The notes under the pieces are model-generated. The model ran no database searches and was not told where the DNA came from. It saw nothing but the letters and a program-made list of their open reading frames with translations. A program made the translations under genes and the position numbers. Shown here one piece after another: positions 1 to 5,163 of a DNA stretch of 5,163 bases. The first letter of the stretch is position 1. Each line of letters starts with the position of its first letter. This DNA is from Blautia sp. (GTDB taxonomy: Bacteria > Bacillota > Clostridia > Lachnospirales > Lachnospiraceae), in contig JAFWDX010000340.1 in NCBI GenBank assembly GCA_017515945.1, forward strand, positions 1 to 5,163, in the 5' to 3' direction.

Positions 1-15
1 AACAGTCGCTTCATC

Positions 16-1074
16 CTATATGAAAGCGCCCATGATCTCGAAGGCGAAGGTCCGGTAAAGGACCACGCAGACCAGAGCGAAGGCCAGTCCGACGATTCTT
101 GAGAAGTTCCAGACCTGGCGCATTCTTTTGCGGTTTCCTGAGGAGTAATTGTATGCCAGCAGCGGCATCATGCCCAGGCAGATCCCGACGCCTGTGTTAA
201 GCGGGAGGCGTTCGGCTTTGAGTACGATGCCGATCGCCGCCAGCTGGATATCCCCATGGCCTGCGGAGAGTCTGTTGATCACGATATTTGTCAGGTCAAA
301 GAGCAGGAGGGACAGGCCCGCGGGAATGCCCACGGCAAAGATGGCGCGCATGGATTTACCTGTCGGCATGCTCCGGGGGAATCTGAGCGTCAGGATCGTG
401 GAATTCTTCAGCGACATGTATGTCAGGAAAAAGTACACGAAGGAGACCATATTGGAGATCATTGTCGCCAGCGCGGCGCCCATGACCTGATATCCGTCCG
501 GCAGGATCACAAACATGAAGAGGGGATCCAGCGCGATGTTGAGCAGGCACCCGAGCATCAGTCCCGTGGAGGATCTGGCGGAATATCCAATGCTGCGGAT
601 CACGGAGGACATGGTGTTGGACATGACCGCAAACATACCGCCGATCACGATGACAAAGGTCATGTACTGCCGTGAATAGCCGATCGTATTCTCACTCGCC
701 CCCAGGAGTCTGAGGAAGGGGTCCATGGTCAGCAGGCAGATCAGGGAATACGCACCGGCGCAGGCCAGGCACAGCCAGATGCTGACAGCACCGACTTTTC
801 CTGCCTCCTCTTCATTTTTTATGCCCAGGAGTCTGGAAACAAGTGAGCCCCCGCCGACACCGAAGATATTTGCGATCACGATGGTGATCATATAGGCCGG
901 CAGGACCAGGGAGCAGCCGGCCACCATGTAGGGATTGTTTGTCAGTCCTATGAACCACGTGTCCGCGAGGTTGTACAGCAGGGTGATAAGCTGGCTCAGT
1001 ATGGTCGGCAGAGCCATGACCATCATGGCACGGGGCACAGGCATGTTTTCAAAGATTTCTTTTCTGGAATTCAT
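16..1074 (-). CDS. MATE-family multidrug efflux transporter, C-terminally truncated by an in-frame TAG
   Basis: Inner-membrane antiporter of the MATE (MatE) family, which exports drugs or cationic metabolites using a Na+ or H+ gradient; the substrate cannot be told. Family landmarks are the N-terminal YNLADTWFIG (residues 34-43), the GVGGGSLVSRLLG loop (72-84), LNIALDPLF (179-187), GAALATMISN (199-208) and the second-half YNYSSGN (308-314). About nine hydrophobic segments can be placed (near 15-35, 48-72, 95-115, 135-155, 167-190, 195-220, 245-265, 277-300, 323-343). Family members usually have 12 segments and about 440-460 residues, so the last three are missing. The frame ends in TAG at 16-18, but the five codons after it (D-E-A-T-V) fit the usual FI-x-D-x-E continuation. 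It is therefore probably a nonsense-interrupted gene or an edge-cut read-through case. The start at 1074 gives a normal N-terminus, but its ribosome site is weak (GTGAG, about 11 nt upstream). It lies 91 bp after the SWIM gene. Confidence 0.88.
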   Translation of the reverse strand: MNSRKEIFENMPVPRAMMVMALPTILSQLITLLYNLADTWFIGLTNNPYMVAGCSLVLPAYMITIVIANIFGVGGGSLVSRLLGIKNEEEAGKVGAVSIWLCLACAGAYSLICLLTMDPFLRLLGASENTIGYSRQYMTFVIVIGGMFAVMSNTMSSVIRSIGYSARSSTGLMLGCLLNIALDPLFMFVILPDGYQVMGAALATMISNMVSFVYFFLTYMSLKNSTILTLRFPRSMPTGKSMRAIFAVGIPAGLSLLLFDLTNIVINRLSAGHGDIQLAAIGIVLKAERLPLNTGVGICLGMMPLLAYNYSSGNRKRMRQVWNFSRIVGLAFALVCVVLYRTFAFEIMGAFI

Positions 1075-1165
1075 AATCTGTTGTACTCACTGTAAAAATA
1101 TCCGTTTATGTGTACGCATAATGCGGTGCGGAGGTCTGGAGGGCCTGACCCCATTGCCGACTCCG
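1075..1165 (-). other. Intergenic gap between SWIM and MATE genes, with two small dyad symmetries
   Basis: This is 91 bp without a gene. Just after the SWIM stop is an imperfect stem at 1133-1150 (GGTC/GACC arms with an inner GG/CC and an A-A mismatch), possibly extended by CGGA/TCCG arms at 1129-1132 and 1162-1165. No T-tract follows, so it is at best a weak or Rho-type terminator. Nearer the MATE start is a 16 bp near-palindrome at 1106-1121 (TTATGTGTACGCATAA, one non-Watson-Crick pair). It could be an operator or chance. A possible weak -10 (TATTTT, minus strand 1098-1093) lacks a convincing -35, so whether MATE has its own promoter is undecided. Confidence 0.4.
1106..1121. promoter_or_regulatory. 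Near-palindrome upstream of the MATE gene, candidate operator
   Basis: TTATGTGTACGCATAA reads as a 16 bp dyad with a single mismatched pair (positions 1111 and 1116). It sits 32-47 nt upstream of the MATE start, where a transcription-factor site would be plausible. MATE genes are often controlled by local MarR- or TetR-type repressors, but none is present in this window. The assignment as an operator is inference from symmetry and position only. Confidence 0.22.
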
Positions 1166-2329
1166 TTACCATAATTCCACGCTGCCGCATTGCTCTCCCG
1201 CGGTCCAGTAAGCGCGTCCGTCGGCGGGTTTTATGTAGATGTGATCCGCTTGGGGCGCATCCTTATATACCTTTGCCAGGATGGCTTCATGGGAGATTTC
1301 CTGTCCATAGTTGCCCTGGAAGAAGATGAGCGGGGCTGTTGCGGAGGGTTCAGGCTGCTCTTCCACGGACGTGGTGGTTTCCGGTACGAAGTCTCCGGCT
1401 GCCTGGCCGCTGATGGCCGGCTGCAGGAAGTCTCCGGTATCCTGTCCGTTCATGGCCGGCTGCAGGGAGTCTCCACCGTCCTGGCTGCTCACGGCAGACT
1501 GAAGCAAATCTCCGGCGTCCTGTCCGCCCATAGCCGGCTGAAGGACTTCTTCCGGAGACGTCACGGGAGCCAGCACGGGGAATGCGGCCTCCGGTCCGAG
1601 GATGCCGAAAAGATCTCCCATCTCATCGACGTCCATGATCCGATTCGTTACCGCAGAGGCATTTTCCAACATGCGTTCCACTTTGTTGTCGAGAGCCACG
1701 TCGATGAAGCGGTCCACGTCGATCCCGCGCAGTTCAAAGAAGTAGAAGGGGTTTTCGTCCAGGCGCAGGCCTACGCCGTACATGACGGCGGCGACGTGTT
1801 TGCACATCAGTGCCCAGTCAGGGCAGCTGCACATGAAGCTGATCTCCGTGGGTTTGGGAAAGAGGCCGTCCTGCTGGGTGAAGAGATCCTTAAGTTCCTC
1901 CGGGAATCTGCCGTAGATCAGATCCTCCATAGTGCGGATCCGTCTGCCGCATTTTTCCAGGATCAACTGGCATTTTTCTTCTGAAAGGGGGCTGATGCGG
2001 ATCTCAACTTTGTAGGGAACGCGGCGGCTTCCCTGCACACGGGCTTCTATTCTGCCTTTGTGGATCTTCAGATCCAGCACTGTCCCGCTGCGGATGTAGC
2101 GCCTGCCTCTTTCGAGCCGGGTCGAGTAGTCGGCGTAGCCTTCCAGATTCCGGCACCACGCCTGCCCCCACCAGCTCTGGCAGATGGGACCGCTCCGCGT
2201 CTGCGGAATGGCAGGCTCCATGGTCTGGCCTTTTCTTCTGGCGGAAGACACGCTGGCCTCCGCTCTTCTGCGCAGCTCCTGAACGGAGGGTTGGTTGTAT
2301 ACCGGTATATTGCTCCAGTAATTTCTCAT
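1166..2329 (-). CDS. SWIM zinc-finger protein with tandem-repeat linker and DUF6465-like C-terminal domain
   Basis: Probable zinc-binding partner of the adjacent SNF2 ATPase. Residues about 50-115 hold the conserved lead-in of this family (WWGQAW at 53-58, RLERGRRYIRSG at 71-82, a QGSRRVPY segment at 99-106). The SWIM motif C-x-C-x6-C-x-H follows, with C167, C169, C176 and H178, then the family's usual HVAAVMYGVG helix and LRGID. SWIM domains bind DNA or protein; here the expected role is substrate recruitment for the helicase. Residues 262-313 are four copies of a 13-residue unit (consensus xLQPAMxGQDxGD) in a low-complexity linker. The last 55 residues (HIYIKPADGRAYWTAG...GSVELW) resemble the small DUF6465 domain, judged from memory. 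The start at 2329 has an AAGGAGG ribosome site 8 nt upstream that overlaps the stop of the helicase gene. It is the second gene of the operon and is probably translationally coupled. It corresponds to the B. subtilis YwqB-type protein. Its stop is TAA. Confidence 0.87.
   Translation of the reverse strand: MRNYWSNIPVYNQPSVQELRRRAEASVSSARRKGQTMEPAIPQTRSGPICQSWWGQAWCRNLEGYADYSTRLERGRRYIRSGTVLDLKIHKGRIEARVQGSRRVPYKVEIRISPLSEEKCQLILEKCGRRIRTMEDLIYGRFPEELKDLFTQQDGLFPKPTEISFMCSCPDWALMCKHVAAVMYGVGLRLDENPFYFFELRGIDVDRFIDVALDNKVERMLENASAVTNRIMDVDEMGDLFGILGPEAAFPVLAPVTSPEEVLQPAMGGQDAGDLLQSAVSSQDGGDSLQPAMNGQDTGDFLQPAISGQAAGDFVPETTTSVEEQPEPSATAPLIFFQGNYGQEISHEAILAKVYKDAPQADHIYIKPADGRAYWTAGEQCGSVELW
1391..1546 (-). 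repeat. Four 39-bp in-frame tandem repeats in the SWIM gene
   Basis: Units are 1391-1429, 1430-1468, 1469-1507 and 1508-1546 with no spacer. On the plus strand each begins with (g/a)tctcc and contains a (g/t)gcc or cgcc core followed by a ggc(c)gg/aga-ctg stretch. The first two units match at 32 of 39 positions; the third is the most diverged. They encode V/L/S/F-LQ-(P/S)-A-(M/V/I)-x-x-Q-(D/A)-x-G-D, residues 262-313. As 39 is a multiple of three, gain or loss of a unit keeps the frame, so the linker length may vary between strains. Confidence 0.92.
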
Positions 2330-2337
2330 ACTCCATT

Positions 2338-2344
2338 CCTCCTT
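2338..2344 (-). promoter_or_regulatory. Ribosome binding site of the SWIM gene, overlapping the SNF2 stop codon
   Basis: The minus strand reads TAAGGAGG, where TAA is the SNF2 stop and AAGGAGG is a near-perfect anti-16S match. It sits 8 nt before the ATG at 2329, which decides that start over the out-of-frame ATG at 2336 (only about 1 nt from the site). The overlap implies translational coupling of the two proteins. Confidence 0.85.
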
Positions 2345-4964
2345 ATGCTTCCAGCCGCATCAGCTTCAGGATCTCCTGGTTGCCCATCTCGGTGATCCAG
2401 GCTTCTCCGCCGGAGCCGATGACATTTTCCGCCAGGTCCTTTTTGCTGTTGATCATGGCATCGATCTTCTCTTCGATGGTTCCCTCGGACACCAGCTTAT
2501 GGACGATCACGTTCTTTTGCTGACCGATCCGGAAGGCACGGTCTGTCGCCTGATTTTCCACAGCAGGATTCCACCAGCGGTCAAAATGGATCACGTGGTT
2601 GGCCGCCGTCAGATTCAGCCCAGTGCCGCCCGCTTTAACGGACAGGATCATAAACGGGACATACTCCTTTCCGTTGAACTGTTCCACGAGCTCGGCGCGT
2701 TTTTTCACCTGGGTTCCTCCGTGCAGCACCAGTCCCTTTTTTCCGAAGATCGATTCCAGATATTTTTCAAGGGCCGGGATGATCTCTTTGTACTGTGTAA
2801 ACACCAGCACCCGTTCCCTCTTCTCATAAATCGTTTCGCAGATATCCCGGAGCATCGTGAATTTGCCGCTCTCCTCAGGCGCAAAGGCATCCTGTCCCAG
2901 ATATTGGTCCGGATGATTGCAGATCTGCTTCAGCTTTGTGATATAAGCCAGGATCAGTCCCCGCCGCTTCATGCCCTTCGTCATCGCCAGCTGGCTTTCA
3001 AGCAGGGATACCTGCTGCCTGTACAGGACCACCTGTTTTTTGGAAAGCTGCACATAGTCCAGCTGCTCCATCTTGTCCGGCAGGTCCGCGATGATCCTCT
3101 TGTCGGTCTTTAGCCGGCGCAGGATAAAGGGCGATACCATGTTTTTCAGTTTCTGATATCCTTCCGTATTGTGCTCCAGTTCCTTCGCGAACTTACTGAA
3201 CTCAGTGGATGTTCCGAGCAGTCCTTTATTAAGGAAGTCAAACAAAGACCACAGATTCGCCAGCTCATTCTCGATCGGCGTGCCGGTCATGGCGATGCGG
3301 TGCCGGGCGCTGAGTTTCTTGATCGTGCGCGTCTGCAGGGTGCCTGGATTTTTGATCGCCTGCGCTTCGTCAAGGATCACACAATCCCATTCCCTCTCCT
3401 GGAGCTTTTTCAGCCTGCCTGCCATGCTGTAGGTCGTAATGTTCAGGAACGCGTCCGCCTGCTGAGCCATCATTTCCATCGTAGCTGTGGGCAGGCCATG
3501 GATGATCTGCACCGGCAGAGCCGGAGTAAATTTCGCCGCCTCTTTCTCCCAGTTGCCGAGCAAGGAGGCTGGAACGATCAGCAGGATCCGTTCATCCGGA
3601 TCCGCGTCGAAGCGGGCCTGCAGGTACGTGAGCACCTGCAGGGTCTTGCCCAGTCCCATGTCGTCGGCCAGGCAGGCGCCGAAGCCCAGCTCAGACATAT
3701 ATTCCAGCCAGGAATAGCCGGTCTCCTGATAGGGGCGCAGCTTTGCGTGAACGTCCCAGGGGACCTCGCGCGTCTCCATGGAGGAGGGCTGGCGCAGTTT
3801 ATACAGCAGCTCACCCAGCCATTTGCCGTTCGTGATCGTCGGGCCGATGTCGATTTCTCCGTCCTGTGGATTTCTCATGCCGGTATTCATCCGGAGGGCA
3901 TCCAGCAGGGAAATCTCTCCCTGGTACTCATCCATATGGTCAAGCAGCTCCTGCAGCCGGCCATGGTTGATCTCCACCCATTTTCCCTTGAGCAGCGCCA
4001 GACCCTCGGACTGTTCGAGGAGCATGCGGATCTCATCTTTGGTAAGGGTCACGCCATCCACGACAAGGGATGGCTGCATCGTCAGAATCCCGTCAAAGCC
4101 CAGGAAGGATGGACGCTGTTCTCCTAGCGTCACCTGGATCGTCACCGAGGAAGCCTGACGCTTCCACCAGGCCGGAACGCGGCAGAGGATACCGGTCTTT
4201 TCGATGTCTCTGACCGCTTTCAGGATCTGATATGCCTCCTGGGTCGTGAGCCGCAGCGGATGAAACAGCTCACCTGATTCCATGAATTCTCCGATCAGCG
4301 GACAGACCTCTGCCGCACCATTCAGGCAGGAAAGCAGGGTGATCAGCTTGTCGCGCTGTCCTTTATACTCTTCGAGTGCATATGACAGCGGCATATGGCG
4401 CACGCTCCCATCTGGCATTTTTGTTGCATAGGTGGCGAGGAAAGCAAAAGGACTATCCTTGCTTTCGACGAGATGAAAGAAAATGCGCTCCGGTACATGC
4501 AGCTCCTGGCTTTTCTCCGTAAGGAACAGAGAAACAGTCCCCTCATATGCCGCAATATGGCGGGAAAACACCCTGTCAAGGCGCGAAAACATATCCTTGA
4601 TCCAGGCTTCATCTATGTATTCAGTCCCAAGGCCGAAGGGAACAGAGTACAGGAGCTTTCTTTCCAGATCCTGTCCGGGTTCCACTCGGGTCTTTTCTCT
4701 GAGAAGTTCAAGGCCTGGCAGATTCGTAAGGGCATGTATATATTCAGAGCTCAGCAGATAAAGCCACCGGAAGGATGGCGTCGCCAGCTGAGGACTTTCT
4801 CCAAACCCCAGATCGAACAGGGCCTCGAGAGGATCTTCGTCAAAGGCTTTCTTCTGCCGGAGCAGATCCGGCTCATTCTGTGTGTTCAGGGTCTCGACGG
4901 TAAAGGAATCTCCGGTGAATATCGCATTAAGGGCAGGAAGAGGGGCGGTTTTTGCTTCAATCAT
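2343..4964 (-). CDS. SNF2/RapA-family helicase-like ATPase (DEAQ box)
   Basis: Cytoplasmic ATP-dependent DNA translocase of the SNF2 family (superfamily 2), 873 aa. Residues about 265-375 contain the region typical of SNF2-helicase-associated proteins (PF12419-like; WWKRQ and the GKWVEINHGRLQELL segment). The ATPase follows: motif I GLGKT at 437-441 (K440), motif Ia LLIVPASLLGNWEKE near 461-475, motif II DEAQ at 532-535, motif III TGTP at 560-563, motif IV LVFTQY at 720-725, motif V GGTGLNL at 779-785 and motif VI QATDRAFRIGQ at 805-815. All catalytic motifs are intact. The open frame extends to a GTG at 5039, but the promoter -10 (4996-5001) lies inside that extension. AAGGAG is 10 nt before the ATG at 4964, so this start is preferred. 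There is no SWIM domain in this protein; it is supplied by the next gene, 13 bp downstream. Such proteins remodel nucleoprotein or recycle RNA polymerase (RapA); B. subtilis YwqA is the likely counterpart. The exact role is not known from sequence. Confidence 0.94.
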   Translation of the reverse strand: MIEAKTAPLPALNAIFTGDSFTVETLNTQNEPDLLRQKKAFDEDPLEALFDLGFGESPQLATPSFRWLYLLSSEYIHALTNLPGLELLREKTRVEPGQDLERKLLYSVPFGLGTEYIDEAWIKDMFSRLDRVFSRHIAAYEGTVSLFLTEKSQELHVPERIFFHLVESKDSPFAFLATYATKMPDGSVRHMPLSYALEEYKGQRDKLITLLSCLNGAAEVCPLIGEFMESGELFHPLRLTTQEAYQILKAVRDIEKTGILCRVPAWWKRQASSVTIQVTLGEQRPSFLGFDGILTMQPSLVVDGVTLTKDEIRMLLEQSEGLALLKGKWVEINHGRLQELLDHMDEYQGEISLLDALRMNTGMRNPQDGEIDIGPTITNGKWLGELLYKLRQPSSMETREVPWDVHAKLRPYQETGYSWLEYMSELGFGACLADDMGLGKTLQVLTYLQARFDADPDERILLIVPASLLGNWEKEAAKFTPALPVQIIHGLPTATMEMMAQQADAFLNITTYSMAGRLKKLQEREWDCVILDEAQAIKNPGTLQTRTIKKLSARHRIAMTGTPIENELANLWSLFDFLNKGLLGTSTEFSKFAKELEHNTEGYQKLKNMVSPFILRRLKTDKRIIADLPDKMEQLDYVQLSKKQVVLYRQQVSLLESQLAMTKGMKRRGLILAYITKLKQICNHPDQYLGQDAFAPEESGKFTMLRDICETIYEKRERVLVFTQYKEIIPALEKYLESIFGKKGLVLHGGTQVKKRAELVEQFNGKEYVPFMILSVKAGGTGLNLTAANHVIHFDRWWNPAVENQATDRAFRIGQQKNVIVHKLVSEGTIEEKIDAMINSKKDLAENVIGSGGEAWITEMGNQEILKLMRLEA

Positions 4965-4974
4965 ACATTGATAT

Positions 4975-4980
4975 CTCCTT
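4975..4980 (-). promoter_or_regulatory. Ribosome binding site of the SNF2 gene
   Basis: AAGGAG on the minus strand lies 10 nt before the preferred ATG at 4964 and exactly 6 nt before another ATG at 4968 in a different frame. The latter opens only Met-Tyr-Asp before TGA (4968-4957). The site decides against the GTG at 5039, which has no such motif upstream. Confidence 0.75.
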
Positions 4981-4995
4981 AAAAATATGTTTTTT

Positions 4996-5024
4996 ATTAT
5001 ATGATGTACACCTGATTCTGACAA
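4996..5024 (-). promoter_or_regulatory. Sigma-A type promoter of the SNF2-SWIM operon
   Basis: On the minus strand, TTGTCA (5024-5019) is a 5/6 match to the -35 consensus. A 17 bp spacer follows, then TATAAT (5001-4996), a perfect -10. The expected transcription start is near 4989, giving a leader of about 25 nt before the ATG. The surrounding DNA is AT-rich, as usual for promoters. The strong match suggests housekeeping, fairly constitutive expression, unless the inverted repeat 5 bp upstream serves as a control site. Confidence 0.82.
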
Positions 5025-5028
5025 GGAG

Positions 5029-5063
5029 AAATGAGTCACGGGGACAGGTTCCTTGACTCATTT
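5029..5063. repeat. Inverted repeat with 10-bp perfect arms, REP-like or bidirectional terminator
   Basis: AAATGAGTCA (5029-5038) and TGACTCATTT (5054-5063) are perfect complements around a 15 nt GC-rich centre (CGGGGACAGGTTCCT). Read on the minus strand the centre is AGGAACCTGTCCCCG. From memory, motifs of this kind (AGGAACC-GTCCCC flanked by short inverted arms) recur between genes in Clostridia and resemble REP elements mobilised by Y1 (RAYT) transposases. T-runs on either side are short (TTTT on plus, TTT on minus), so intrinsic termination would be weak. It lies 43 bp beyond the stop of the possible upstream gene and 5 bp ahead of the operon promoter. Confidence 0.65.
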
Positions 5064-5105
5064 TATGAAAATCAAACAGAGTATAGTGGTCCGTCTCAAT
5101 CAGTT

Positions 5106-5163
5106 TTAAACATAAAGTGCCAGATTGGCTTTATAGGCAAGGCGGGTGAAGGCGCCATAGCGG
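5106..5163 (-). CDS. Possible C-terminal end of an unidentified gene, cut by the window edge
   Basis: One minus-strand frame is open from the window edge for 18 codons and ends in TAA at 5106-5108, giving RYGAFTRLAYKANLALYV. The stretch is GC-rich and codon-like up to the stop, then composition falls sharply to AT-rich DNA, as expected at a gene end. Orientation agrees with the other genes. No family can be named from so few residues. A chance open frame of this length is quite possible; the neighbouring window would settle it. Confidence 0.35.
   Translation of the reverse strand, partial: RYGAFTRLAYKANLALYV

Noticed and set aside
1129..1165. Stem after the SWIM gene considered as an intrinsic terminator
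   Set aside because: The stem is imperfect and not followed by a T-tract, so it is only mentioned within the intergenic entry.
1391..1546. Tandem repeats considered as a CRISPR array
   Set aside because: Units are contiguous with no unique spacers, are diverged from each other, and lie in frame within a coding sequence.
1190..1984. Long plus-strand open frame (264 codons) opposite the SWIM gene
   Set aside because: The minus strand here carries a clear SWIM motif and family sequence. The plus frame has His/Arg-rich unfamiliar sequence and no ribosome site, and is an antisense shadow in GC-rich DNA.
2004..2336. Minus-strand frame from the ATG at 2336, overlapping the start of the SWIM gene
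   Set aside because: It is out of frame with the SWIM protein, its ATG is only about 1 nt from the ribosome site, and the translation looks like a frame-shifted Arg/Pro-rich shadow.
3171..4127. Plus-strand open frame of 318 codons opposite the SNF2 gene
   Set aside because: It lies opposite conserved helicase regions (motifs I, Ia and II). The translation is Gln/His-rich without recognisable domains, typical of an antisense frame.
4395..4982. Plus-strand open frame of 195 codons running into the promoter region
   Set aside because: It is opposite the helicase N-terminus, has no plausible promoter or ribosome site, and no family resemblance.
2343..5039. Operon considered as a phage-defence system because of the SNF2 ATPase
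   Set aside because: No nuclease, methyltransferase, phospholipase-D-type or other defence partner is present. The SNF2-SWIM pair fits a housekeeping ywqA/ywqB-type locus better, and the MATE neighbour adds nothing for defence.
5065..5109. Fourteen-residue plus-strand open frame beginning MKIKQS
   Set aside because: It has no ribosome site, is very short, and overlaps the possible 3' end of a minus-strand gene; there is nothing to support expression.

Overview
The window holds three gene bodies, all on the minus strand and so transcribed right to left, plus a short fragment that may be the 3' end of a fourth gene at the right edge. Base composition is moderately GC-rich. Gene style, strong AGGAGG-type ribosome sites and a consensus sigma-A promoter point to a Firmicute. 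The C-terminal tail of the second gene resembles a small domain (DUF6465-like, from memory) that I associate with Lachnospiraceae, so a gut or rumen Lachnospiraceae or related Clostridia is the best guess. No rRNA, tRNA, CRISPR array, insertion sequence or integrase gene is visible.

Right to left: at 5106-5163 there is a possible C-terminal end of an unidentified gene. An almost perfect inverted repeat follows (5029-5063), then a textbook promoter (TTGTCA, 17 bp spacer, TATAAT; 4996-5024). This promoter drives an SNF2/RapA-family helicase-like ATPase gene (873 aa from the ATG at 4964). Thirteen bases after its stop begins a SWIM zinc-finger protein gene (387 aa), whose ribosome site overlaps the helicase stop codon. 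The two are clearly an operon and correspond to the split SNF2 plus SWIM pair known elsewhere (for example ywqA/ywqB of Bacillus subtilis). They are expected to work together on DNA or on DNA-bound complexes such as RNA polymerase. The SWIM protein carries a four-unit, 13-residue tandem repeat linker and the small C-terminal domain.

After a 91 bp gap lies a MATE-family multidrug/Na+ antiporter gene (1074 to 16). It is cut short by an in-frame TAG at about three quarters of normal length. The few codons after the TAG still read like the family sequence, so this looks like a nonsense mutation, a recoded codon or a sequence error rather than a natural end. The transporter has no obvious functional link to the helicase pair.

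I did not find a clearly new multi-gene system. The items most worth a second look are the interrupted MATE gene, the SWIM / repeat / DUF6465-like architecture next to a stand-alone SNF2 protein, and the inverted repeat in front of the operon.
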